Assembly (NCBI GenBank): GCA_003021325.1
Contig: PXQM01000021.1
Coordinates: forward strand, 5,798 to 11,623
Direction: 5' to 3'
DNA from: Halobacteriales archaeon QH_10_70_21
Lineage (GTDB): Archaea > Halobacteriota > Halobacteria > Halobacteriales > Haloarculaceae
Length of the DNA: 5,826 nt
Notes under the pieces: generated by a model
What the model saw: the letters and a program-made list of their open reading frames with translations, nothing else
Databases searched by the model: none
Told to the model about the DNA's origin: nothing
Translations under genes and position numbers: made by a program
In this document: piece after piece, positions 1-5,302 of the stretch
How positions within the stretch are numbered: position 1 is the first letter of the stretch
How the letters are laid out: every line of letters starts with the position of its first letter

Positions 1-45
1 ACCGACGCCTACGTCGAGACGGTGCTGGGAGGTGCCGGCGGATGA
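1..45 (+). CDS. 3' end of the gene upstream of mnhE, possibly a membrane subunit of the same antiporter
   Basis: Only the last 14 codons are present, reading TDAYVETVLGGAGG and then TGA. The stop overlaps the mnhE start in the sequence GGATGA, so the two genes are very likely co-transcribed and translationally coupled. Because mnhG ends the operon inside this window, the large A/B/C/D-type subunits must lie upstream if they are linked at all, and this tail could belong to a D-type subunit. That identity is inferred from gene order, since the fragment is too short to recognise a family. Confidence 0.6.
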   Translation, partial: TDAYVETVLGGAGG

Positions 46-701
46 AGGTCCGACGCTGGCCCGTCACCGGCCTCATGTTCGCCGTCATCTGGGTGTTCGT
101 GTCGGGCCCGAAACCGGCGCCGATTCCGCTGTTGCGGTCGCTTTTCGCCGGGCTCGCGGTCGGCCTGCCGGTCGCGTTCCTCTTCCGGCGGCTCTACGCC
201 GAGGAAATCGACCTCGCGCGGACGGTCGGAGCCGTTCCGGCCCTGGTCCGCTACGTCCTGACCTTCCTCTGGCAGATCGTCGTCGCCAACTTCGACGTCG
301 CCTACCGGGTGCTGGCACCGGGGATGCCGCTGGAGCCGCAGGTCATCCTCGTCCCGCTGCGCGTGGAGACGCCGCTGGGTGTCACCACCATCGCCAACAG
401 CATCACCCTCACGCCCGGGACGGTGGCGCTGGACCACGACCCCGAGGCGAACGCCCTCTACGTCCACACCATCGACGGGCGCGACGTCGGGTCGGTCGTC
501 GACCCGATACGCGAGTGGGAGGAGTACGCGCTGGAGGTATTCGACGAACGGGCCAACCCCGGCGACCCCGCGGGCGAGGTGCGGGTCCACCCCTCGGACT
601 ACCCGCCGCAGCCGAAGACGGTGCCCGAACCCGGCGTCGGCGAGGAGCCGACGCCCGGGACGGACCGCGAGGGGACGGGGGGTGACGGCGATGGCCGGTG
701 A
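42..701 (+). CDS. mnhE: Na+/H+ antiporter subunit E (Mrp/Mnh complex)
   Basis: This 219-aa protein matches the MnhE/MrpE family, a small membrane subunit of the multisubunit monovalent cation/proton antiporter that exports Na+ in exchange for protons. Hydrophobic segments lie at about residues 8-21, 32-49 and 66-88. They are followed by the family's soluble part with the hallmark ANSITLTPGTVALD at about 118-131. The tail after about residue 165 is acidic and rich in Pro, Gly and Glu, and looks like a haloarchaeal extension beyond the conserved domain. The ATG overlaps the upstream TGA, and the 3' end overlaps mnhF by 11 nt, so the genes form one operon. No promoter is expected here. Family assignment is firm; ion specificity is inferred from the family. 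Confidence 0.95.
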   Translation: MKVRRWPVTGLMFAVIWVFVSGPKPAPIPLLRSLFAGLAVGLPVAFLFRRLYAEEIDLARTVGAVPALVRYVLTFLWQIVVANFDVAYRVLAPGMPLEPQVILVPLRVETPLGVTTIANSITLTPGTVALDHDPEANALYVHTIDGRDVGSVVDPIREWEEYALEVFDERANPGDPAGEVRVHPSDYPPQPKTVPEPGVGEEPTPGTDREGTGGDGDGR

Positions 702-990
702 GGCGCTGGCCGCGGTGGCAGTCGAGGCCGCCCTGGTCGTCGTCGCCGCGCTGTGTCTCCTCTGTGGCTACCGGGTCGTCCAGGGACCGACCGTCCCCGA
801 CCGGGTCGTCGCGCTGGACGCCATCGCGACCAACGTCGTCGCCATCGCCGTCCTGTTCGCGCTGAAGACCGACCGCGGCCTCTACGTGACCGTCAGCCTC
901 GTCTTGGCCATCATCGGCTTCCTCTCGACGGTCGCGGTCGCGAAGTACCTCACCGAGGGCGACATCATCACCCGACGGGAGCGCTCATGA
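691..990 (+). CDS. mnhF: Na+/H+ antiporter subunit F (Mrp/Mnh complex)
   Basis: This 99-aa protein has the three-helix layout of MnhF/MrpF, with hydrophobic stretches at about residues 10-28, 43-58 and 64-85. The family signature is clear: RVVQGPTVPDRVVALD at about 28-43, including conserved Asp37, then DRGLYVTVSLVLAIIGFLST. The chosen ATG at 691 lies inside the end of mnhE. An in-frame GTG at 682 would add three residues, but the ATG agrees better with normal subunit length. The stop is embedded in ATGA with the start of a small downstream frame. It acts in the membrane as a small subunit of the antiporter complex. Confidence 0.95.
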   Translation: MAGEALAAVAVEAALVVVAALCLLCGYRVVQGPTVPDRVVALDAIATNVVAIAVLFALKTDRGLYVTVSLVLAIIGFLSTVAVAKYLTEGDIITRRERS

Positions 991-1082
991 CGGGACGACC
1001 GGACCACTCGACGGAGGCGACCGTGACGGGCCAACCGAACCGCTCGACGGCCGGAACGCACAGCGCGGGAGGCGGGGAGTGA
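987..1082 (+). CDS. possible 31-aa microprotein between mnhF and mnhG, made of a tandem repeat
   Basis: The frame starts in an ATGA overlap with the mnhF stop and ends at a TGA (1080-1082) two bases before the mnhG ATG, so it fills the gap exactly. It reads as two 12-residue units, MTGRPDHSTEAT and VTGQPNRSTAGT, then HSAGGGE. It is hydrophilic with no membrane segment and matches no family I know. It may be a real coupled microprotein. It may equally be a spacer created by a 36-nt duplication whose translation only keeps ribosomes moving toward mnhG. There is no independent proof of expression. Confidence 0.35.
   Translation: MTGRPDHSTEATVTGQPNRSTAGTHSAGGGE
988..1050 (+). repeat. two-copy 36-nt-period tandem repeat
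   Basis: A 27-nt core at 988-1014 recurs at 1024-1050 with 23 of 27 positions identical. Both copies start TGACGGG and end CTCGACGG. The period is 36 nt, or 12 codons, so the repeat stays in frame with the small coding frame it lies in. Each copy is preceded by A or G such that it begins with a possible ATG or GTG start. It looks like an old local duplication inside the operon. Confidence 0.85.
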
Positions 1083-1084
1083 CG

Positions 1085-1465
1085 ATGGTGGACGTCGCAA
1101 CCGTCCGGAACCTGACGGTGGTCGCGCTGGTCGCGTTCGGAACCTTCTTCCTCGCCGTCGGGACCGTTGGCCTGCTGCGGTTCCCGAACGTCTACAACCG
1201 GATGCACGCCACCAGCAAGCCGACCACGCTCGGGACCGCCGCCGTCTTCCTGGCCGGCTTCGTCCGGTTCGGCCCCGGCGGCGCCGGCCTCGCGTCGCTC
1301 ATCGGCATCGTCTTCCTCTTCCTGACGGTGCCGACCGGTGCCCACATGATATCGCGGGCCGCCCAGAAGACCGGCGTCGAGTTCCTCGCCGGGGTGACCT
1401 GGCCCGACCCCCACGCGGGCGAGGACGAAGAGGGAGCGGCGGACGGCGAGGCGAGCGAGGACTAG
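1085..1465 (+). CDS. mnhG: Na+/H+ antiporter subunit G (Mrp/Mnh complex)
   Basis: This 126-aa protein belongs to MnhG/MrpG. Three hydrophobic segments lie at about residues 11-30, 49-62 and 68-84. The conserved family stretch GLLRFPNVYNRMHATSKPTT is at about 29-48. The acidic tail after about residue 108 is typical of haloarchaeal versions. ATG 1085 is preferred because a GGAG at 1076-1079 sits five bases upstream; a GTG at 1079 would add two residues but overlaps that GGAG. It is the last antiporter gene on this strand, ending in a TAG that overlaps the TAG of the convergent threonine synthase gene. It is a membrane subunit of the same complex as MnhE and MnhF. Confidence 0.95.
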   Translation: MVDVATVRNLTVVALVAFGTFFLAVGTVGLLRFPNVYNRMHATSKPTTLGTAAVFLAGFVRFGPGGAGLASLIGIVFLFLTVPTGAHMISRAAQKTGVEFLAGVTWPDPHAGEDEEGAADGEASED

Positions 1466-2662
1466 AACAGCCCACGGAGCCGGCCGACGAGCCCGCCGGA
1501 GACGTCCTCGCCGGCCAGGTGGGCCAGCACGGCGTCGGCGTCGTTCGGCACTGGTTCCGGGTCGCCGCCGGCCTCGGCGGCCGCGTCGGGGTCCTTCAGC
1601 AGATGGCCGGTCGTCAGGCAGACCACGTCCTCGCCGGACCCGACGACCCCCTGCTCGCGGAGCTTCCGGAGACCGGCGAGCGAGGCCGCCGACGCCGGCT
1701 CGACGCCGACGCCCTCGCCGGCCAGCGCGCGCTGGGCGTCGGTTATCTCCTCGTCGGAGACGGCGACTGCCGTCCCGCCGGTCTCGCGGATGCCGGGCAG
1801 CGCCTTCGGCGCGTTGACCGGGTTGCCGATGCGGATGGCGGTGGCAACGGTCTCGACGTCGTCCCACCGCTCGATGCCCTCGGCGCCGGACTCGACGGCC
1901 TCGACCATCGGCGCGGCGCCCTCGGCCTGGACGCCGGTGAGCTTCGGCACGTCGCCGGGCGCCCTCGAGCCGGAACGGGTTCAGCGAGTTCAGCAGGTAC
2001 GCCTCGCCGCGGTCGGCCAGCTCCTGGACGACGTCGAGGCAGTCGTCGAAGTTGCCGTCGACCTCGAGGATTCGCGCGCCGTGGAGGCTCGCCTGCGCTA
2101 TCTTCCCGGCGGCGACCTTCCCCTGCGGCAGCAGCACGAGCGTCTCGAGGCCGGCGCGCGCGCCGTAGGCCGCCAGGGCCGCCGAGGTGTTGCCAGTCGA
2201 GGCGCAGGCCAGGCGGTCGACGCCGAGCTCCCGGGCGACCCGGACGCCGACCGTCATTCCGCGGTCCTTGAACGAGCCGGTGGGGTTCATCCCCTCGTGC
2301 TTGACCCGGAGGTTCCGGACGCCAACCGACGCCTCGAGCCGGGGGACGCGGTGCAGCGGCGTGTCGCCCTCCGGGAGCGTCACGCTCCCGGCGCCGTCGC
2401 CGTCGTCGCTCGAGGCGCCCCGCGCCTCGCTCGCCTCGAACGGGAGGGCCGCGTCGTAGCGCCACACGCCCGTGCCGTCGAACTCGTCGAAGGTGGGGTG
2501 GTCCACGTAGCGGACCTCGAGCAGCCCGCCGCACTCCTCGCAGGTGTAGACCACCGCCTCGAAGGGGGGGTGGTCGTGGCCGCACTCGATACAGCGCAGC
2601 CAGACCCCGTCGGTCGCGACCGACGGGGCCGTCGGGGCGTCGGGAAGCGTCAGCTCGGCCAT
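1462..2662 (-). pseudogene. thrC: threonine synthase with an internal deletion and frameshift
   Basis: Threonine synthase converts O-phosphohomoserine to threonine with PLP. The first 234 codons (2662 down to 1961) are convincing: a zinc ribbon with Cys24, 27, 41 and 44, the motif EGMNPTGSFKDRG with the PLP-binding Lys132, the loop ASTGNTSA at about 154-161, and LLNSLNPFRLEG. Resemblance then jumps to another frame at about 1950, reading VPKLTGVQAEGAAP and continuing to GHLLKDP and PEPVP before the stop at 1462-1464. Family members have about 50 residues between these motifs, beginning like QKTIG and containing the glycine-rich loop (PVGNAGN type) that grips the PLP phosphate. These are missing. 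The span of 1201 nt is not a multiple of three, so the loss shifts frame. If not shifted back, translation would run antisense through mnhG to about 968. Either the gene is dead or the assembly dropped a segment here. Confidence 0.85.
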
Positions 2663-2687
2663 TACCGACACCTCGCGTCGGGCAGGC

Positions 2688-2722
2688 AAAAATGAGGCGG
2701 TCGGCGCCGGTCTTGCGACCGG
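2688..2722 (-). terminator. hairpin plus T-tract after the 79-aa gene
   Basis: Read on the minus strand, CCGGTC-GCAA-GACCGG (2722 to 2707) forms a perfect 6-bp stem closed by a GNRA-type tetraloop, starting at the base directly after the TAG of the upstream small gene. A run of five T (2692-2688) follows 14 nt later, and short T-tracts are the usual archaeal termination signal. The same T-rich stretch lies 26-30 nt before the thrC ATG, so it could also serve as a weak TATA region for thrC. Confidence 0.5.
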
Positions 2723-2962
2723 CTACGCGTCCCGGACGTAGCCGTAGTGGCGCATGCACTCGGCCATCTCTGCGGCCGTGTCGTGCTTGTGCAGCGTCGT
2801 TGGCGTGTCGCAGTAGTACGTCTCCCCGTCGAACCGGAGCGTCAGCTCCTCGGTGCTCCCGAGCACGTCCGCACGGACGACGAGCCGCTCCTGCTCGCGG
2901 AGGCGGTCGAGTAACTCCTCGGTGCCGTGGGCGCCGGCCTCAATGACCGTTGGGCCGCTCAT
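2723..2962 (-). CDS. conserved small haloarchaeal protein of unknown function, 79 aa
   Basis: The 79-aa product starts MSGPTVIEAGAHGTEELLDR and ends in a segment with HYGYVRDA. It has no signal peptide or membrane segment. An N-terminal helix-like part (about 13-27) is followed by a strand-rich part (VVRADVLG, ELTLRFDGETYYCDTPTTLH) and a short C-terminal helix with two Met and a Cys (about 61-71). The compact mixed layout resembles small haloarchaeal orphan-family proteins, but I cannot assign a function. The ATG at 2962 is chosen because resemblance to such proteins begins there; the upstream frame is open but unlike a protein. It diverges from the 53-aa gene at 3097 and lies upstream of thrC on the same strand, separated by a terminator-like hairpin. 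Confidence 0.85.
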   Translation of the reverse strand: MSGPTVIEAGAHGTEELLDRLREQERLVVRADVLGSTEELTLRFDGETYYCDTPTTLHKHDTAAEMAECMRHYGYVRDA

Positions 2963-3024
2963 ACGGCCCACAAGAACCGGGGCCCACTTGACGGCTTGCA
3001 AAGCGCCGCGCGTCGACCGTCTGT

Positions 3025-3038
3025 ATGATAAATAATAC
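3025..3038. promoter_or_regulatory. AT-rich divergent promoter core
   Basis: The 134-nt gap between the divergent genes at 2962 and 3097 is GC-rich except for one AT block, TATGATAAATAATACC at 3024-3039. Its reverse strand reads as a TATA-like TTATTTATCAT. The block lies about 60-75 nt from both start codons, so either or both genes could be transcribed from it with leaders of roughly 35-45 nt. A 9-bp direct repeat, CCACTTGAC, abuts the block at 3038-3046 and recurs at 2984-2992, and could be a protein-binding site. Confidence 0.45.
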
Positions 3039-3096
3039 CACTTGACATGAATCGACGTCGACCGCCTCCTGTAGGGCGATACGCCCGGACGCCACC

Positions 3097-3258
3097 GTGT
3101 CAGTGCCACGCGAGGACGACGCCGACCGCCCCGACCCGACGAGCGCCCGCTGGGCCGAGCTCCGGCTCGACACCGGCGAGCTCGTCATCTACGACACCGA
3201 GGAGCCGACCGCCTGGATCCAGTCGACGGGGGCCGTACGGCTCGAAGCGCTGGCCTGA
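3097..3258 (+). CDS. DUF7331-like small haloarchaeal protein, 53 aa
   Basis: This short frame starts at GTG 3097 (or the in-frame GTG at 3103) and encodes 53 residues. The first part is charged and Pro/Asp-rich. The second carries the pattern ELRLDTGELVIYD, then TAWIQSTGAVRLEA. Many haloarchaea have 45-65-aa proteins with this layout of a short strand, ELVIYD, and a following WIQS segment, which I recall as the DUF7331 family. Its function is unknown. There are no membrane segments or cysteines. The divergent AT-rich promoter block at 3025-3038 lies about 60-70 nt upstream. The frame is more acidic and protein-like than the overlapping Arg/Pro/Ser-rich frame in the same place. Confidence 0.75.
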   Translation: MSVPREDDADRPDPTSARWAELRLDTGELVIYDTEEPTAWIQSTGAVRLEALA

Positions 3259-3394
3259 TACGGAATCGTCGGACCGGTGAGAGACGACAGCAATCCGTAC
3301 GAGACGGGCCGCTGTTCGGCGGTCCCGCTCCCCCGGGTACGGGCTCGCGGTCGGGGCGACCGTGGGCTGCCGCGCCGACGGTCCGAGGGACGCG

Positions 3395-3775
3395 CTACTC
3401 GCTGGGGAACTCGTCGATGCGCTCGTGGACGTACGCCGCCCACTCGTCGAGCGTCTCGTGCATCAGCTCGCGGGCCTCGTCGGGCGGCGTCGCGCGGTAC
3501 TGGTAGACGTGGCCGCCGCTGTCGAGCAGGCGCCGCTGTCTGTCGGCCAGGCCCTTCTCGCGGAGCGTCGAGAGGCCGCGGTTGACGTTGCTGCGGTCGC
3601 GGTCGACCCTGTCGGCGAGTTCGGCGACCGTGCTGTCGGGGAGCTCGAGCAACTCGACGTAGAGGCGCGCCTCGTGGTCCTGGATGCCGAAGACGCAGCG
3701 AAGCACCTCCTCGAATCCCGGCTCCGAGTCGAGCATGAGGTCTCGGAACCGCGAGGGGTCCGGGTCGGGGTCCAT
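3395..3775 (-). CDS. TrmB-type winged-helix transcriptional regulator
   Basis: The 126-aa protein has a winged-helix DNA-binding domain of the TrmB/MarR-like kind common in haloarchaea. Residues about 33-80 form the helix-turn-helix: HEARLYVELLELPDSTVAEL, then DRDRSNVNRGLSTLREKGLA as the recognition part. A wing (RRLLDSGGHVYQY, about 81-93) follows. The C-terminal helix (about 98-122) probably mediates dimer contacts. No effector-binding domain of full-length TrmB is present, so this is the short form. ATG 3775 is chosen because a TATA-like box sits 26-31 nt upstream; Met14 is the alternative. It probably acts at nearby promoters, including its own, but its target is unknown. Confidence 0.9.
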   Translation of the reverse strand: MDPDPDPSRFRDLMLDSEPGFEEVLRCVFGIQDHEARLYVELLELPDSTVAELADRVDRDRSNVNRGLSTLREKGLADRQRRLLDSGGHVYQYRATPPDEARELMHETLDEWAAYVHERIDEFPSE

Positions 3776-4012
3776 GTGGTGGCGTGGGGGCCGGCGGGCG
3801 ATAAATCCACCCGGTACCGGCGGGTAACGGGGGTACCGGCCGGGCGCCCCGTTACTATCAGCATCCCTGACGACCTCAAGGACGAGGTCGACGGCCAGCT
3901 GGAGTACGGCGACAGCCGTAGCGAGTGGATTCAGAACGCGATAGAGATGAAGCTCGAGCAGCAGGGTGATGCGGAAAACCGGAGTCCGGCTGACCCCGTC
4001 CTGGCAGACTGA
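3776..4012 (+). CDS. ribbon-helix-helix (CopG/MetJ-like) protein with no normal start near its domain
   Basis: The reading frame at about 3848-3948 gives PVTISIPDDLKDEVDGQL, then EYGDSRSEWIQNAIEMKLEQ. That is a textbook ribbon-helix-helix: a DNA-contacting strand followed by two helices around GDSRSEW. It forms dimers that bind operators, as in CopG-type repressors and toxin-antitoxin antitoxins. Related haloarchaeal proteins usually start with Met just before the strand. Here the codons are Gly-Arg-Pro-Val, and no ATG, GTG, TTG or CTG occurs in frame between 3782 and 3851. The only usable starts are GTG 3776 or 3779, directly against the divergent ATG at 3775. These would add about 25 non-conserved residues encoded over the regulator's promoter. 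The gene may have lost its start, or use an unusual one. No toxin gene follows. Confidence 0.55.
   Translation: MVAWGPAGDKSTRYRRVTGVPAGRPVTISIPDDLKDEVDGQLEYGDSRSEWIQNAIEMKLEQQGDAENRSPADPVLAD
3801..3806 (-). promoter_or_regulatory. TATA-like box for the TrmB-type regulator
   Basis: On the minus strand the sequence GGATTTATCG places a TTTAT element 26-31 nt before the ATG at 3775. This is the spacing expected for a leaderless haloarchaeal transcript, and it supports the chosen start. It is the only AT-rich element in an otherwise very GC-rich stretch. Confidence 0.6.
3813..3840. repeat. direct repeat GGTACCGGC x2, possible operator
   Basis: GGTACCGGC occurs at 3813-3821 and again at 3832-3840, 19 bp apart, and the first copy lies within the palindrome CCGGTACCGG (3811-3820). 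The pair sits immediately upstream of the TATA-like box of the TrmB-type gene on the minus strand, where an autoregulator would be expected to bind. Confidence 0.5.
3824..3855. repeat. 9-bp perfect inverted repeat upstream of the regulator and over the RHH strand codons
   Basis: GTAACGGGG (3824-3832) and CCCCGTTAC (3847-3855) are exact reverse complements separated by 14 nt. The right arm coincides with the first conserved codons (Pro-Val-Thr) of the ribbon-helix-helix frame. It could be an operator for either neighbouring DNA-binding protein, or an RNA hairpin. Confidence 0.55.
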
Positions 4013-4027
4013 ATCCGCCGGACTCCG
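3980..4027 (+). terminator. 11-bp inverted repeat at the end of the RHH gene
   Basis: CGGAGTCCGGC (3980-3990) and GCCGGACTCCG (4017-4027) are perfect reverse complements with a 26-nt loop containing the stop codon at 4010-4012. A further AACCGGAG at 4034-4041 repeats the 3977-3984 sequence and could pair alternatively. It sits between two converging genes, so it may help end transcription from both sides, although no T-run follows. Confidence 0.4.
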
Positions 4028-4050
4028 TTGGCTAACCGGAGCGCCCCGGG

Positions 4051-5127
4051 TTAGTGCTTTCGCTGTCCAACTGACCCGCCAAACTTGATGGCATCAGGAA
4101 CCTCGAGGTCGGGGTCCAGCGCGATGTAGGACTTGTGTCGGTTCTCGCCCGTTGACGCGATCAGTCCGTAGTCCTCAAGCTTCGAGAGATATCGCCGCCG
4201 CGTCGCCGGCGCCGCCGGCCTCACGGGGTGGTTCTGGAGCGCGTCGGCGGCGACATCGTCGTGCTGGGTCGACAGCTCGCTGGCCGACAACTGCCCGCCA
4301 TCGGCCTGCTGGATGAGGTGATAGACGAGCAGGTGGCCGACCGGCAGCGACGAGAGGTTCGAAGCCCGGATGCGACGCCGGGCCGTCTCCGCTGCCGGGG
4401 CGATGTCGGCCTCGTCGATGGTCGCGCGGCGGTCTTCGCTGGCCCGCTTGGCGGCCTCGTACAGCGTCTGGATGCCGGCGCGGGCGTCGCCAGCGCAGTG
4501 CTTGGCGATGCGCTCGAGCAGCTGCCGGTCGACGGCGTCGTGCCGGAGGCCCAAGTCGGCCCGCTGCTCGAGGATGGATGCGAGGGCATCGACGGAGTAG
4601 GTCTCCAGCGGGATATGCCGTCGCCCGCGGGCGGTCTCGGCGTCAAGGTGGCCGAACCACTCGTCGATATCGTGGCAAATCGCGACCGTCGCGACGGCGT
4701 CGATCTCCTCGAGCCACGCAAGCAGGTCGGTTCGGCAGATGTCGTCCGCTTCGTTGAGGATGATGATATAGGGCCGGTCGGCAATCTGAGCGAGTTCGTC
4801 GCGGACGTCGTCGACGGGCGTGGTGTGGTGGGGGTCGCCGCCGCGGGGATGCTCGCGCACGAGGGTGCGGCAGATGGAGCCCGGCGACTGGCCGAGACAC
4901 TGGACGTGCGTCGAGCAGACGTCGGCCTCGAGGCGGAGGTCGTCGACCTGGCACTTCGCGAGCGCGGTTTTCCCGACGCCGCTGGGTTCCGAGATGACGA
5001 CGTCGGCCGGCGGGTCCCCCCGGACCGCTGGCCGCAGCGCAGCGGCCAGTTGCTCTTGTTCGTCGTCGCGGCCCTCAAGACGGCGCGGCACCCACCCATC
5101 TCGAAATACCGACTCGTCCCACAGCAT
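4051..5127 (-). CDS. small Orc1/Cdc6-type AAA+ ATPase with altered nucleotide-binding motifs
   Basis: The 358-aa protein matches the shorter haloarchaeal Orc1/Cdc6-like family related to replication initiators. The N-terminal motif FRDGWVPRRLEGRDDE is typical. The AAA+ core shows Walker A as EPSGVGKT (47-54), with Glu in place of the usual first Gly. Walker B is IIILNEADD (121-129), with Asn where Asp normally coordinates magnesium. The sensor-1 strand is VATVAICHD (145-153) and sensor 2 is GDARAGIQTL (213-222). A winged-helix DNA-binding domain fills about 260-345 and contains TRRRYLSKLEDYGLIAS. ATG 5127 is chosen because the family begins MLWDESVF and a TATA box lies 24-32 nt upstream; an upstream in-frame extension to 5367 is low-complexity and unlike the family. 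Such paralogs often sit in accessory regions, and many are not tied to an active origin. Confidence 0.88.
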   Translation of the reverse strand: MLWDESVFRDGWVPRRLEGRDDEQEQLAAALRPAVRGDPPADVVISEPSGVGKTALAKCQVDDLRLEADVCSTHVQCLGQSPGSICRTLVREHPRGGDPHHTTPVDDVRDELAQIADRPYIIILNEADDICRTDLLAWLEEIDAVATVAICHDIDEWFGHLDAETARGRRHIPLETYSVDALASILEQRADLGLRHDAVDRQLLERIAKHCAGDARAGIQTLYEAAKRASEDRRATIDEADIAPAAETARRRIRASNLSSLPVGHLLVYHLIQQADGGQLSASELSTQHDDVAADALQNHPVRPAAPATRRRYLSKLEDYGLIASTGENRHKSYIALDPDLEVPDAIKFGGSVGQRKH

Positions 5128-5150
5128 AGCCCCACGTGTGGACGGATGGC

Positions 5151-5159
5151 CTATTAAAA
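5151..5159 (-). promoter_or_regulatory. TATA box of the Orc1/Cdc6-like gene
   Basis: Minus-strand CCATTTTAATAGG carries a TTTTAATAG element 24-32 nt before the ATG at 5127. The position and the AT-rich core fit a leaderless haloarchaeal promoter and help fix the start codon. Confidence 0.7.
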
Positions 5160-5162
5160 TGG

Positions 5163-5179
5163 CTTCCAGTGAACGAGAG
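5163..5179 (+). promoter_or_regulatory. weak origin-recognition-box-like sequence
   Basis: CTTCCAGTGAACGAGAG resembles, with gaps, the archaeal ORB core of the TTCCAGTGGAAAC type. It lies just upstream of the TATA box of the Orc-like gene. There is only one copy, it lacks the usual G-string, and no inverted partner or large AT-rich unwinding region is seen. A functional origin is therefore not supported; an autoregulatory site is conceivable. Confidence 0.2.
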
Positions 5180-5213
5180 ACAACCCGCCCGAATCGGTAT
5201 GAGAAGCCCGGCC

Positions 5214-5227
5214 ATCGGCCGATATCG
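5214..5227. repeat. overlapping palindromes in the orc/tumE divergent promoter region
   Basis: ATCGGCCGAT (5214-5223) and CGATATCG (5220-5227) are both perfect palindromes and overlap by four bases. They lie about midway between the two divergent TATA boxes, a natural site for a regulator of either gene. Confidence 0.45.
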
Positions 5228-5268
5228 TTTTCGGCCTCTGGTGAAGGTGATGGTGCAAATCCCATACC

Positions 5269-5274
5269 TTTATT
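5269..5274 (+). promoter_or_regulatory. TATA box of the TumE-like gene
   Basis: CCTTTATTG has its TTTATT 29-34 nt before the ATG at 5303. This predicts a transcript with almost no leader and supports that start codon. Confidence 0.6.
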
Positions 5275-5302
5275 GTGGTGGGGTTCGTACCATAGGGTAG
5301 AG

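Noticed and set aside
968..1960. Long minus-strand frame continuing past the thrC break, through mnhG to 968
   Set aside because: Its translation after the break is Arg/Gly-rich and unlike a protein, and it is antisense to mnhG. The recognisable thrC part lies in another frame.
3047..3280. Plus-strand frame of 77 codons over the 53-aa gene
   Set aside because: It is Arg/Pro/Ser-rich with no family resemblance, while the overlapping frame from 3097 has the DUF7331-like pattern and acidic composition.
3259..3394. Possible RNA gene or hidden gene between the converging small genes
   Set aside because: Only weak short pairings (for example TACGGA at 3259 with TCCGTA at 3294) are seen, with no tRNA fold and no coding pattern.
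5160..5302. Replication origin next to the Orc-like gene
   Set aside because: Only one degenerate ORB-like site is present, with no inverted ORB array and no long AT-rich unwinding tract within the window.
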